NCBI RefSeq assembly: GCF_003058265.1
Contig: NZ_QBUK01000002.1
Span: 62,001 to 126,000 of the forward strand
Reading direction: 5' to 3'
Source of the DNA: Flagellimonas amoyensis
Lineage (GTDB): Bacteria > Bacteroidota > Bacteroidia > Flavobacteriales > Flavobacteriaceae
DNA: 64,000 nucleotides
This document shows positions 1 to 8,305 of the stretch, in pieces; the stretch's first letter is position 1; every line of letters starts with the position of its first letter. The position numbers and the translations under genes were made by a program. The notes below the pieces were generated by a model. That model had not been told where the DNA came from, ran no database searches, and saw only the letters and a program-made list of their open reading frames with translations.

Positions 1-315
1 ATTTCCACCTGTAAAAAGGAAAATACCTGTATTGTGCTGCAAGAAACCAAGGCCGGCAGTGGAGCGGGGATTGATTTGATGGGTGTAATTGGCGAAAATG
101 GTAGTGGGATCCCCATCAATGTCCTGCCATTGCCATCGGGTCCAGACGGAAAGGGAATTGGGCAGGTTCCAATCGGGAGCATAGGAGGCATTCATGAGGC
201 TTGAACCGAACTGCACAAGGGTATGCTGTCTCAAATCGGTGGGCAATTGTCGTTCCTGGCCCCTAGCCATCGTCAAAACCATTGCCCACAGCGTGCAAAC
301 GAAAATCCTGCGCAT
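1..315 (-). CDS. PorP/SprF-like outer-membrane protein, N-terminal part only
   Basis: Minus-strand reading frame open from an ATG at 315 to the window edge, giving 105 residues with no stop. It begins with a signal peptide (MRRIFVCTLWAMVLTMARG) followed by a Q-rich mature start. The segment N-A-S-Y-A-P-D-W-N, then R-W-Q-W-x-x-I-D-G-D-P-T-T and a track with GLGFLQHNTGIF, matches the opening of PorP/SprF proteins, 14-strand beta-barrels tied to type IX secretion and gliding in Bacteroidota. That assignment is by pattern memory, and the usual N-P-A-Y-A-G is altered here. The rest of the gene lies outside the window, so neither length nor neighbours can be judged. Confidence 0.55.
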   Translation of the reverse strand, partial: MRRIFVCTLWAMVLTMARGQERQLPTDLRQHTLVQFGSSLMNASYAPDWNLPNSLSVWTRWQWQDIDGDPTTIFANYTHQINPRSTAGLGFLQHNTGIFLFTGGN

Positions 316-391
316 ACGATAAAATGAAAATTAAACGTTACTTTTAAATCAAATTAACAAAAAACCTCGGGGAACCATTTAGCTTAGAACT

Positions 392-916
392 ATGCGAACC
401 ATCAAACCTCTAATTGCGCTTGCAATTTTAATCGTTGGAAGTATCAGCTGCAAAAAAGATACGAAAATTGCAGAAGACCCGATCATATCCACTTTCTATT
501 TTATCCGACATGCCGAAAAGGACAGGACCGACCCCGAAAACCCTGATCCGGAACTGAACCAAGATGGTCTCAACAGGGCCATCCGATGGGCAGAGGTGTT
601 TGACCCCATTCCCTTGGATGTGATCTACTCCACCAACTACGAAAGGACTTCCATGACGGCCGCCCCTACTTCGGTCAAGAAAAACATCGATGTGAAATAT
701 TACGACCCCAATGCCGTGAACATCGAGGAGTTCAAATTCACCAATGAAGGGAAAAATGTGCTGGTCGTGGGCCACAGCAATACCATACCTGCTTTTGTGA
801 ACCGCATGATCGATATGGAAAAATATGAAGACATGGATGACAGCGACAATGGCAGTCTGTTCATTGTCCGCATCATTGATGGTGTCCCGACTGATATCCG
901 TTTGAAGATGGATTAA
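392..916 (+). CDS. Histidine phosphatase superfamily lipoprotein (SixA/phosphoglycerate-mutase-like)
   Basis: A 174-residue protein with a lipoprotein signal peptide (lipobox S-I-S-C, Cys20), so probably anchored in the periplasm or outer membrane. The RHAEK motif at 39-43 holds the phospho-accepting His40. STNYERT supplies the second Arg (about 85), and VVGHSNT supplies the second catalytic His (128). These are the key residues of histidine phosphatases. The protein is short, like SixA phosphohistidine phosphatases, but the secreted form makes a cytoplasmic phosphotransfer role unlikely and the substrate is unknown. Its stop overlaps the convergent neighbour by 4 bp. Confidence 0.85.
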   Translation: MRTIKPLIALAILIVGSISCKKDTKIAEDPIISTFYFIRHAEKDRTDPENPDPELNQDGLNRAIRWAEVFDPIPLDVIYSTNYERTSMTAAPTSVKKNIDVKYYDPNAVNIEEFKFTNEGKNVLVVGHSNTIPAFVNRMIDMEKYEDMDDSDNGSLFIVRIIDGVPTDIRLKMD

Positions 917-1656
917 TCGTTCCGTACCTCGATGTCCGTAATCTCTATTTTGGACAAAAGTTCCAATTCTCCTTTATCATAAAGTTGCCCTATTTCCAAA
1001 ATATCTGAGCCCTCGGTCTTGGGCTTGTAATTTTCATAATCCACAAAACGGATACTGTCCACGTAGCGTTCATTGTACGCTTTCCGGAAGCGTTGCCCAC
1101 CTCCTTCCACCTGAAAGTCATAAGCTAAATAATCCGGTTTAAAACTTTCTGTATCAAACCAATACAAATAGATATCTTCAAAATCATCACCGCCACCTTG
1201 CTGGTCAAAGGTCACTTTTATTTTGTAGTATTCCTTTCCGGCTATGGATTCCTTCCCCAGTAATTCCTTGTTCACGGCCCCATCGTTCAACCCGAAGGGC
1301 AAACGCACAAAATAATGGACGGAATTGATGGAATTGGCATATCTGACAGCCATAGAATCGGGCACGGCCACCAAGGAATCGTTCATGTATCTTTCAAAAC
1401 CTGCGTCCTTTTTCACATCGGTAATGGTAGCGGAATCCAATCGGGAAATCCGTTCGAACACCCGTTTTCCATTTTCATTCCTGGACACATATTCCTTGTC
1501 CCTGAAGTGAAAAGAGGTGCTATGATCATTGTAACGTGCACCACCACTGGCGACAATCGACTTATCCACAATCTCTTGGGCCGTAGGGGGTTCTTGGGGA
1601 GTTTCTTTGCAAGCAATGGACAACAATACAAAAAGGAGCGGAAAAATTCTTTGCAT
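913..1656 (-). CDS. DUF6503-like lipoprotein
   Basis: A 247-residue protein with a lipobox (L-L-S-I-A-C, Cys16), then a mature part beginning T-A-Q-E-I-V-D-K-S-I. This resembles the Flavobacteriia family DUF6503, annotated here from memory of the family rather than a search. It has alternating polar/hydrophobic strands and an LLGKES-x-x-G-x-x-Y-Y-K-I-K-V region, as in LolA/LolB-like beta sheets that bind lipid or other hydrophobic ligands. No catalytic motif is visible. It is convergent with the histidine phosphatase gene and divergent from smpB. Function unknown. Confidence 0.65.
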   Translation of the reverse strand: MQRIFPLLFVLLSIACKETPQEPPTAQEIVDKSIVASGGARYNDHSTSFHFRDKEYVSRNENGKRVFERISRLDSATITDVKKDAGFERYMNDSLVAVPDSMAVRYANSINSVHYFVRLPFGLNDGAVNKELLGKESIAGKEYYKIKVTFDQQGGGDDFEDIYLYWFDTESFKPDYLAYDFQVEGGGQRFRKAYNERYVDSIRFVDYENYKPKTEGSDILEIGQLYDKGELELLSKIEITDIEVRND

Positions 1657-1723
1657 GGGGAACAGTTTGGTGTATAATCGTAAAATCTAATGCAACATTA
1701 CAATTTTCTTGGCCAAGAGTTTA

Positions 1724-1731
1724 TATTTTTG
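1724..1731 (+). promoter_or_regulatory. -7 box of smpB (TATTTTTG)
   Basis: An exact match to the Bacteroidota -7 element TAnnTTTG, 6 nt before the smpB ATG at 1738. No good TTG/TTTG lies 19-23 bp upstream. If used, transcription would begin at or next to the start codon, giving a leaderless message. Confidence 0.45.
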
Positions 1732-1737
1732 CGCACA

Positions 1738-2199
1738 ATGCAGAAAAACATCAACATAAAGAACAAAAGGGCCCGATTCGATTTTGAAATCCTGGACACC
1801 TATACGGCAGGGATCGTATTGGGAGGTACCGAGATAAAATCAATCCGATTGGGAAAGGCCAACCTGTCGCAGAGCTTTTGTGAGTTCAATGACAAGGGTG
1901 AAATTTTTGTGGTGAACATGCAGGTGGACGAATACAGCCATGGCAGCTACTACAACCACAAGCCCAAGGCCGAACGCAAATTGCTCCTCAATAAAAGGGA
2001 ACTGAAAAAACTGCGGAAAGAAGTCACCACCACGGGACTGACCATTATCCCCCTTAATCTTTTCATCAATGACAGGGGCTTGGCCAAGATGAACATCGCA
2101 CTTGCCAAAGGAAAAAAACTCTACGACAAACGGGAGACCATAAAGGACCGGGACAGTAAGCGCAGTCTAGATCGTGTGAAGAAGAGTTTCAACGACTGA
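1738..2199 (+). CDS. smpB: SsrA-binding protein SmpB
   Basis: A 153-residue protein that binds tmRNA and brings it to stalled ribosomes for trans-translation. The sequence begins [18 protein letters not shown] and contains [25 protein letters not shown] and [17 protein letters not shown], all diagnostic of SmpB. The C-terminus is rich in K/R/D ([16 protein letters not shown]), which is the helical tail that enters the decoding centre. An in-frame ATG at 1690 exists, but the family starts at the second Met. A -7 box at 1724-1731 lies between the two, so 1738 is preferred. Confidence 0.95.
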   Translation: MQKNINIKNKRARFDFEILDTYTAGIVLGGTEIKSIRLGKANLSQSFCEFNDKGEIFVVNMQVDEYSHGSYYNHKPKAERKLLLNKRELKKLRKEVTTTGLTIIPLNLFINDRGLAKMNIALAKGKKLYDKRETIKDRDSKRSLDRVKKSFND

Positions 2200-2348
2200 T
2201 TGGTTATTGGGATTTGGTGCTTGATGTTTGATGTCAGAAGTCCGAAGTCAGTTACTGTCAATTGGGTTCTTGTCTCCTGATTCTTTGCTCTATTTTCTTA
2301 AACCTGAACTTGACACTTGAGCTTGAACTTGGCACTTGCACTTGAAAA
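2200..2348. repeat. Intergenic word-repeat island 1
   Basis: 149 bp between the convergent smpB and pcm genes with no gene. It is built of degenerate, repetitive words: GGTGCTTGATGTT (2216-2228), GTCAGAAGTCCGAAGTCAG, TTGTCTCC, TTCTTAAAC, then a run on CACTTGA/GAACTTGA ending at the pcm stop. The first word recurs exactly at 32313-32325. ACTTGAGCTTGAACTTG (2315-2331) recurs inside prmC in inverted orientation (27797-27813). No terminator hairpin is obvious. Confidence 0.7.
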
Positions 2349-2990
2349 TCAATTCTTGTCCTCGAGCAAGGGCACGAACCGAAAGGCACCCAACTCCTGC
2401 TTTTGGAACTCCTTCTCGGACTTTCGCACAAAAAGGGTCATGACCTGTTCATCCACTCCAACTGGAATCACCAACCGCCCCCCTACTTTCAACTGGGACA
2501 TCAAAGGCTTTGGCACCTCGGGAGCACCGGCCGTCACGATGATACTATCAAACGGAGCTTCTTCGGGCAGACCTTTGTAACCGTCCCCAAAAATCATTTT
2601 TTTAGGCCGATAGCCCATTTTGGTAAAAAACAGTTTGGTTTTTTTGAAGAGTTCCTGTTGACGTTCAATGGTATATACCTTGGCCTTCAAATCCAACAGC
2701 ACAGCAGTTTGGTAGCCGCTCCCCGTTCCTATTTCCAGCACCTTGTCATTGGGTTTCACTTGGAGCAACTCGCTCTGAAAAGCCACGGTATAGGGCTGTG
2801 AAATGGTCTGGTCCGCCCCAATGGGAAAGGCCTTGTCTTGATAGGCATGGTCCTCAAAACCACTGTCCAGGAACAAATGTCGTGGTATGGTCTTTATGGC
2901 GTTCAACACTTTTTCGTCCGTTATTCCCTTGGCTTCCAACAGTTCCGCCAATTTGTTGCGCATGCCCCTATGCTTGAGCGTATCCTTCAT
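2349..2990 (-). CDS. pcm: Protein-L-isoaspartate O-methyltransferase
   Basis: A 213-residue SAM-dependent methyltransferase that repairs isoaspartyl damage in proteins by methylating the abnormal carboxyl group. Motif I is VLEIGTGSGYQTAVLL. The family-specific ADQTISQPYTVAFQSELL lies upstream of it, and FDSIIVTAGAPEVP and GGRLVIPVG downstream. An ATG 39 nt upstream (3029) would add MGNFLNSWTRPKT. The internal Met giving MKDTLKHRGMRNKLAELLEAKGI fits the family better and is used here. The gene is divergent from the oxidoreductase that follows and convergent with smpB across a repeat island. Confidence 0.93.
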   Translation of the reverse strand: MKDTLKHRGMRNKLAELLEAKGITDEKVLNAIKTIPRHLFLDSGFEDHAYQDKAFPIGADQTISQPYTVAFQSELLQVKPNDKVLEIGTGSGYQTAVLLDLKAKVYTIERQQELFKKTKLFFTKMGYRPKKMIFGDGYKGLPEEAPFDSIIVTAGAPEVPKPLMSQLKVGGRLVIPVGVDEQVMTLFVRKSEKEFQKQELGAFRFVPLLEDKN

Positions 2991-3056
2991 CGTCTTTGGT
3001 CTGGTCCACGAATTTAAAAAGTTCCCCAATACTTTACCGCCAGTTCGGACCTATTT

Positions 3057-3090
3057 TTTGTGGAAGAGTGGTATCATATCCTTATTTTTG
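3057..3090 (+). promoter_or_regulatory. Promoter of the Gfo/Idh oxidoreductase
   Basis: TTTG (3057-3060), 22 bp, then TATTTTTG (3083-3090) matches the two-part Bacteroidota promoter. The -7 box ends 15 bp before the ATG at 3106, which also supports that start over longer in-frame extensions. Confidence 0.6.
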
Positions 3091-3105
3091 ACAAAAACAG
3101 GTATT

Positions 3106-4074
3106 ATGCTTAAAGTTGGTGTCCTCGGTGCGGGACATTTGGGTAAGATCCACCTCAGACTGTTGAACCAGTCCGAAAAATACGAGCTTGTGGGCTTCTA
3201 CGATCCCGACGAGATCAACGCAAAAAAAGTGGCTGCCGAATTTGGCTACACCCATTTCGAAAATATCAACAACCTGATGGACGCCGTGGATGTGGTGGAC
3301 ATTGTGACCCCCACACTTTCCCATTACGAATGCGCCAAGAAGGCCATTGGCAAGGGAAAACACATTTTTATTGAAAAACCCATCACCAATACCTTGGAAG
3401 AGGCCCAAGAGCTGCTCCAACTTTCTGAAAAACACAAGGTAAAGGGGCAAGTGGGACATGTGGAACGTTTCAATCCGGCCTTTTTGGCGGTGAAGGACAA
3501 CATCCAGAACCCCATGTTCATCGAGACGCACCGTTTGGCAGAGTTCAACCCCAGAGGGACCGACGTACCTGTAGTTTTGGATTTGATGATCCACGATATC
3601 GACGTGATCCTCAGCGTTGTACCTTCCGAAGTGAAACAGATAAACGCCAGTGGGGTTTCCGTCATCAGCAATTCACCGGACATCGCCAATGCCCGTATCG
3701 AATTTGAAAATGGCTGTGTGGCCAACCTCACCTCTAGCCGTATCTCCTTGAAGAACATGCGGAAATCGCGCTTTTTCCAAAAGGACGCCTACATTTCGGT
3801 CGATTTTCTGGAGAAAAAGGTAGAAGTGGTAAAAATGAAGGACGCTCCCGAACAGCCCGGTGATTTTGACATGATACTGCAGAATGCCGAAGGGGAGAAA
3901 AAACAGATCTATTTTGAAAACCCCGAAATCGATGTGAACAATGCCATTTTGGACGAACTGGAAACCTTTGCCGATGCCATTCGCAACGATACCACACCGG
4001 TCGTGAGCTTGGAACAAGGCACTAAGGCGCTGAAAGTGGCCCTACAGATCATCGAATCGTTCAAAAAACAATAA
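3106..4074 (+). CDS. Gfo/Idh/MocA family oxidoreductase
   Basis: A 322-residue NAD(P)-dependent oxidoreductase, probably acting on a sugar or polyol derivative; the substrate cannot be read from the sequence. The Rossmann start MLKVGVLGAGHLGKIH carries GxGxxG at 8-13. The family EKP motif is at 90-92 (FIEKPIT), and VGHVERFNPAF and DLMIHDIDVIL contribute the catalytic region of the second domain. The reading frame extends far upstream through the divergent promoter and over pcm, but this start fits both the family and the promoter. It is the first gene of a plus-strand run with a 3-hydroxyacyl-CoA dehydrogenase next. Confidence 0.9.
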   Translation: MLKVGVLGAGHLGKIHLRLLNQSEKYELVGFYDPDEINAKKVAAEFGYTHFENINNLMDAVDVVDIVTPTLSHYECAKKAIGKGKHIFIEKPITNTLEEAQELLQLSEKHKVKGQVGHVERFNPAFLAVKDNIQNPMFIETHRLAEFNPRGTDVPVVLDLMIHDIDVILSVVPSEVKQINASGVSVISNSPDIANARIEFENGCVANLTSSRISLKNMRKSRFFQKDAYISVDFLEKKVEVVKMKDAPEQPGDFDMILQNAEGEKKQIYFENPEIDVNNAILDELETFADAIRNDTTPVVSLEQGTKALKVALQIIESFKKQ

Positions 4075-4083
4075 GTTGTTGTC

Positions 4084-4124
4084 CCGTCCTTCGACTGCGC
4101 TCAGGGTGACAGCTCAGGATGACG
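4084..4124. repeat. REP-like palindromic element (TCGACTGCGCTC core), degenerate
   Basis: CCT-TCGACTGCGCTC-AGGGTGAC (4088-4110) followed by a second short TCAGGATGAC word. The 12-nt core matches the cores at 25159-25170 and 28029-28040 except for one R (A/G) position, and it is flanked by a short complementary stem (CCT/AGG). It fills the gap between the oxidoreductase and the dehydrogenase. Confidence 0.7.
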
Positions 4125-4166
4125 GTTCTAGATGACAAAACAGACAACATGACAACTACTACAACA

Positions 4167-5054
4167 ATGGAAAAAATAGCAGTGATCGGTGCAGGGACCA
4201 TGGGCAACGGAATCGCCCACGTTTTTGCGCAAAACGGATTTAAAGTTAACCTGATCGATATTTCGCAAGCGTCGTTGGACAGAGGGTTGTCCACCATTTC
4301 CAAAAATTTGGACCGTATGCTGGCCAAAGAGGCCATTGATGAGGCCAAAAAAGAGGAGACCCTTTCCAACATCACCACTTTCACTGCTTTGGAAGAAGGT
4401 GTTTCCGAGGTACAATTGGTCATCGAGGCCGCTACGGAAAACCTCGACATCAAACTAAAGATTTTCAAGGATTTGGACCAAACCTGCAAAGCAGGGACCA
4501 TTTTGGCCACCAATACGTCCTCCATTTCCATAACCCAAATAGCCGCGGTCACCAAGCGACCCGAAAAGGTCATCGGCATGCACTTCATGAACCCCGTTCC
4601 CATTATGAAACTGGTGGAGATCATACGCGGGTACAACACTTCGGACGAGGTGACCCAGACCATCATGGAGCTGTCCAAAAAGTTGGGCAAGACACCCACC
4701 GAGGTCAACGATTATCCGGGATTTGTGGCCAACCGCATCTTGATGCCGATGATCAACGAGTCCATTGAGACGCTATATAACGGCGTTGCCGGGGTGGAAG
4801 AAATCGACACCGTGATGAAATTGGGTATGGCCCACCCGATGGGGCCGTTACAATTGGCGGACTTTATTGGGTTGGATGTATGCCTTTCCATTTTGAACGT
4901 GATGTATGACGGTTTCAAAAACCCAAAATACGCCCCCTGCCCCTTATTGGTAAACATGGTGATGGCAGGTAAACTTGGGGTAAAATCAGGGGAAGGCTTT
5001 TACGACTATTCTGAATCCAAAAAAGCGGAAAAGGTGTCGTCACAATTCAACTAG
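4167..5054 (+). CDS. 3-hydroxyacyl-CoA (3-hydroxybutyryl-CoA) dehydrogenase
   Basis: A 295-residue NAD-dependent enzyme that oxidises 3-hydroxyacyl-CoA to 3-ketoacyl-CoA in beta-oxidation, or works in reverse in butyrate-type pathways. It starts MEKIAVIGAGTMGNGIAHVF with the dinucleotide-binding GxGxxG. The catalytic His139 sits in GMHFMNPVPIM with Asn142, and the C-terminal dimer domain is marked by PGFVANRILMPMINE. An ATG at 4149 would add MTTTTT, and the frame opens still further upstream into the repeat element, so 4149 is the realistic alternative. This is the single-function form without a fused hydratase. It is followed after 5 bp by the DUF1015 gene. Confidence 0.93.
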   Translation: MEKIAVIGAGTMGNGIAHVFAQNGFKVNLIDISQASLDRGLSTISKNLDRMLAKEAIDEAKKEETLSNITTFTALEEGVSEVQLVIEAATENLDIKLKIFKDLDQTCKAGTILATNTSSISITQIAAVTKRPEKVIGMHFMNPVPIMKLVEIIRGYNTSDEVTQTIMELSKKLGKTPTEVNDYPGFVANRILMPMINESIETLYNGVAGVEEIDTVMKLGMAHPMGPLQLADFIGLDVCLSILNVMYDGFKNPKYAPCPLLVNMVMAGKLGVKSGEGFYDYSESKKAEKVSSQFN

Positions 5055-5059
5055 ACTGC

Positions 5060-6295
5060 ATGGCGACCATAAGACCGTTCAGAGCCATCCGTCCCACCAA
5101 GGACAAAGCTTTTTTTGTGGCCTCGCGCTCCTACGAGGAATATGGGCCGGATGAACTGCACGCAGTACTCCAGCACAATCCCTTTTCATTCCTGCACATC
5201 ATCAATCCCGGATTCAAGTTTGAAAAGAACATCACGGGAAGGGAACGCTTTCACTTGGTCCGCAACCGTTACTTGGAGTTTTTGGAGGAGCATATCCTTC
5301 AAAAAGATGGGGAAGCGGGCTTTTATCTGTATCAAATTGAAAAAGGGGATTTCAAGAGCTTGGGGTTTTTCTGCGCCTGCAGTGTTGCCGATTACCGCAA
5401 CGGCACCATTAAGAAGCATGAGGACACCATCCAGCAACGCGAAGCCCTTTTTGCTGATTACCTTCACACCGTTGGGTTCAATGCGGAGCCTGTGTTGATG
5501 ACCTATCCCGACAATGAGCTGATCAATACCATTTTCCAACGAAAAATACAACGGGAACCCGAGTACGATTTCACCTCCACGGACCGGGTAAACCATAAAC
5601 TCTGGCGGATTTCCTATCCCGAAGGCATTGAAAAATTGGAAAAGGCCTTCGAGGGGATGGACTCCCTTTACATTGCCGACGGACACCACCGAAGCGCTTC
5701 CTCCAATCTTTTGGCGGAGCATAGGGAAACCGAGAACAAATCCCACACGGGAAGGGAACCTTACAATTATTTCATGGCTTACCTTATTCCCGAATCCCAG
5801 ATCAGGATCTATGAGTTCAACCGCATGGTCAAAGACCTGAACGGCTATGCCAAGGAGGAGTTCCTGATCCAACTGGACAAACATTTCATAATCGAGAAAC
5901 GGGACGATGGGCTATACAGGCCAAAGCAAAAGCATGAATTCAGCATGTATTTGGGAGGAACTTTTTATATCCTTCACCTGCGGAAGACCCAATACCTCTT
6001 TACGGATGCGCTGAGCCAATTGGACACGCAAATCCTTTTCAAGACTGTTCTGGAGCCCATTTTGGGCATCAGTGACCTCCGCAACGATGAACGGATCTCG
6101 TATGGATGTGGGAAGGACAACCTCATCCGCATGAAGGAAGGTGTGGACAAGGGCGATTTTGCCGTAGGGTTCAGTTTGGTGCCCACGACCATTGAAGAAA
6201 TCAAGGCCATTGCCGATGCAGGTTTGGTAATGCCCCCAAAAAGCACGTATATTGAACCAAAGCTCCGCAGCGGGCTTGCCATTTATGAACTGTAA
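5060..6295 (+). CDS. DUF1015 family protein
   Basis: A 411-residue protein of the widespread DUF1015 family. It begins MATIRPFRAIRPTKDKAFFVASRSYEEY, close to the family start (I-x-P-F-r-a-l-R-P). SLYIADGHHRSASS in the middle is the family's GHHR signature, and ISYGCGKDNL and LVPTTIEEI follow near the end. Biochemical function is not established; some homologues are annotated as serine kinase-like (SbnI/SerK). It lies 5 bp after the dehydrogenase and 3 bp before yggS, so they are almost certainly cotranscribed. Confidence 0.9.
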   Translation: MATIRPFRAIRPTKDKAFFVASRSYEEYGPDELHAVLQHNPFSFLHIINPGFKFEKNITGRERFHLVRNRYLEFLEEHILQKDGEAGFYLYQIEKGDFKSLGFFCACSVADYRNGTIKKHEDTIQQREALFADYLHTVGFNAEPVLMTYPDNELINTIFQRKIQREPEYDFTSTDRVNHKLWRISYPEGIEKLEKAFEGMDSLYIADGHHRSASSNLLAEHRETENKSHTGREPYNYFMAYLIPESQIRIYEFNRMVKDLNGYAKEEFLIQLDKHFIIEKRDDGLYRPKQKHEFSMYLGGTFYILHLRKTQYLFTDALSQLDTQILFKTVLEPILGISDLRNDERISYGCGKDNLIRMKEGVDKGDFAVGFSLVPTTIEEIKAIADAGLVMPPKSTYIEPKLRSGLAIYEL

Positions 6296-6298
6296 ACT

Positions 6299-6958
6299 AT
6301 GTCGATAAAAGATAATCTCCACCATATCAAATCCGAATTGCCCGAAGGGGTCACCTTGGTCGCTGTTTCCAAGACCAAGCCCAACGGTGATATTTGGGAA
6401 GCCTACGAAGCGGGGCAACGGGTGTTTGGCGAAAACAAGGTACAGGAGATGGTCCAGAAATGGGAAGAACTGCCCAAGGACATCGAATGGCACATGATCG
6501 GCCATTTGCAGCGAAACAAGGTCAAGTATATGGCGGAGTTCGTTTCGTTGGTCCACGGGGTGGATAGCCTGAAACTGCTAAAGGAAATCGACAAACAGGC
6601 CGAAAAACACCATCGGACAATTCCCTGTTTGCTTCAAATACACATTGCCGAAGAGGATACCAAATTCGGATTGGACGTTGCGGAACTGGAAGAACTGCTT
6701 GGGTCCGACGACTTCAAATCCATGAAAAATGTGGAAATCGTGGGTTTGATGGGCATGGCCACGTTTACTTCCGACGAGGCACAGATCCGAAAGGAATTTG
6801 CGCAATTGAAATCCATTTTTGATGGGTTACGGAAAAAAATGCCCGGTATTTCCACCCTTTCCATGGGCATGAGCGGCGATTATACCATCGCCATCGAAGA
6901 GGGCAGCACCATGGTGCGCATTGGAAGTAGTATATTTGGGTCAAGGAACTATTCATAA
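6299..6958 (+). CDS. YggS/PROSC family pyridoxal-phosphate homeostasis protein
   Basis: A 219-residue TIM-barrel protein that binds pyridoxal 5'-phosphate and buffers its cellular level. The PLP lysine is Lys25 in LVAVSKTKP. GENKVQEM, WHMIGHLQRNKV, LSMGMSGDY and the Ser/Arg-bearing G-S-T-M-V-R-I-G-S-S-I-F-G phosphate-binding end are all present. Length is typical. It is packed 3 bp after the DUF1015 gene. Confidence 0.94.
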   Translation: MSIKDNLHHIKSELPEGVTLVAVSKTKPNGDIWEAYEAGQRVFGENKVQEMVQKWEELPKDIEWHMIGHLQRNKVKYMAEFVSLVHGVDSLKLLKEIDKQAEKHHRTIPCLLQIHIAEEDTKFGLDVAELEELLGSDDFKSMKNVEIVGLMGMATFTSDEAQIRKEFAQLKSIFDGLRKKMPGISTLSMGMSGDYTIAIEEGSTMVRIGSSIFGSRNYS

Positions 6959-6973
6959 AATTCAAGGATTTTC

Positions 6974-8305
6974 ATGTACGCCATACTCGATATTGAAAGC
7001 ACGGGAGGAAAATACAATGAAGAGGGCATCATGGAAATTGCCATATATCGTTTTGATGGGCATCAAGTCGTGGACCAGTTCATCTGCTTGATCAATCCGG
7101 AAAGGGAAATACAGCCCTTTGTTGCCAAACTCACGGGCATCAACAACAAAATGCTCCGCTCCGCTCCCAAATTCCATGAGGTGGCCAAACGGATCGTTGA
7201 AATTACCGAAGGGGCTGTCATTGTGGCGCACAATGCCCAATTTGACTACAGGATCCTCCGTACCGAATTCAGGCGTTTGGGGTATGATTACCAACGAAAG
7301 ACCCTCTGTACCGTAGATCTTTCCAAACAATTGATCCCAGATGCCGAATCGCACAGTCTGGGCAAACTGGCCCGTTCGCTCGGAATTGCCACAAGCGACC
7401 GTCACCGGGCCAATGGAGATGCGCAGGCGACCTTGAAATTGTTCAAGTTGCTTCTGGGCAAGGATACGGACAAAAAGATCATCACGGAGGTCATGCGCGA
7501 AGAGACCCACGGGGAACTCTCGCCCAACCAGTTGGACATTGTCCTGAACCTTCCCTCGGAAACCGGGGTGTACTACATGTATGACAAGGATGGGGCCATT
7601 ATTTTTATCGGCAAGACAAAGAACATCAAAAAAAGGGTGAACCAACACTTTACCAATGTGGGGAGCCTTGCCAGAAAGTTGCAAAAAGAAACAAAGAAGG
7701 TGGCCTATGAGACCACGGGCAGCGAATTGGTGGCCGTTTTGAAGGAATACCTCGAATCGTTCAAGAACAAACCAAAGTACAACAACAATCCCAGGAAAAA
7801 GCTTTTCTCGCACATCCTTGGGACGGAACAGAACAAATCGGGTTACCTTACCCTGAAAATTGAGAAGAGTAGGATGCTGAAGCTCGATAACATGGGATTC
7901 AACGGATTGGCTTCGGCCAAAAGTTTCTTGGACAAGATACGGTCCGAATTTGAACTGTGCTCCTGCTCCATCGATGTGGACAATGAGGCCCCAGATGACA
8001 ACCGTACCGCTGAAGAGTGCAACTCCAAGATCATGTCCGCCCTGGAAAAATACAGCACGCACGCCAAGGATATGGTCATCCTGGACCGGGGACGCCAAAC
8101 CGGTGAGCGCAGTTTTATTTTGATCAAATCTGGTGTGCTTCAAGGATATGGCCATGTGGAACTCAATTATCAGATCAATAATATTCATATCTTGGAATCG
8201 ATTATGACGCCAATGTCCGGTGATGAAAACACCACTTTCATCATCCAATCCTTTTTAAGAAAGAGCAATGCACCAAAAACCATTGCGCTAAACCCAAAAC
8301 CTTGA
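6974..8305 (+). CDS. DEDDh exonuclease fused to a UvrC-type GIY-YIG nuclease domain
   Basis: A 443-residue two-domain protein. Residues 1-170 form a DnaQ-like 3'-5' exonuclease with DxE in AILDIESTGG, the second Asp in AHNAQFDYRIL and HRANGDAQATLKLF at the end (H and D). Residues about 195-280 carry a GIY-YIG fold (SETGVYYMYDKDG then IIFIGKTKNIKKRVNQHF). The remaining 160 residues resemble the region after GIY-YIG in similar fusions. Related fusions are known as Pol III epsilon/UvrC-like or Cho-like proteins with presumed roles in DNA repair. No UvrA/UvrB gene is nearby. It overlaps the channel gene by 4 bp. Confidence 0.85.
   Translation: MYAILDIESTGGKYNEEGIMEIAIYRFDGHQVVDQFICLINPEREIQPFVAKLTGINNKMLRSAPKFHEVAKRIVEITEGAVIVAHNAQFDYRILRTEFRRLGYDYQRKTLCTVDLSKQLIPDAESHSLGKLARSLGIATSDRHRANGDAQATLKLFKLLLGKDTDKKIITEVMREETHGELSPNQLDIVLNLPSETGVYYMYDKDGAIIFIGKTKNIKKRVNQHFTNVGSLARKLQKETKKVAYETTGSELVAVLKEYLESFKNKPKYNNNPRKKLFSHILGTEQNKSGYLTLKIEKSRMLKLDNMGFNGLASAKSFLDKIRSEFELCSCSIDVDNEAPDDNRTAEECNSKIMSALEKYSTHAKDMVILDRGRQTGERSFILIKSGVLQGYGHVELNYQINNIHILESIMTPMSGDENTTFIIQSFLRKSNAPKTIALNPKP

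Noticed and set aside
3082..3758. Long minus-strand frames opposite the Gfo/Idh gene
   Set aside because: They are antisense shadows of a well-supported gene with no family motifs; the same applies to other long antisense frames, such as those opposite the exonuclease/GIY-YIG and TonB receptor genes.
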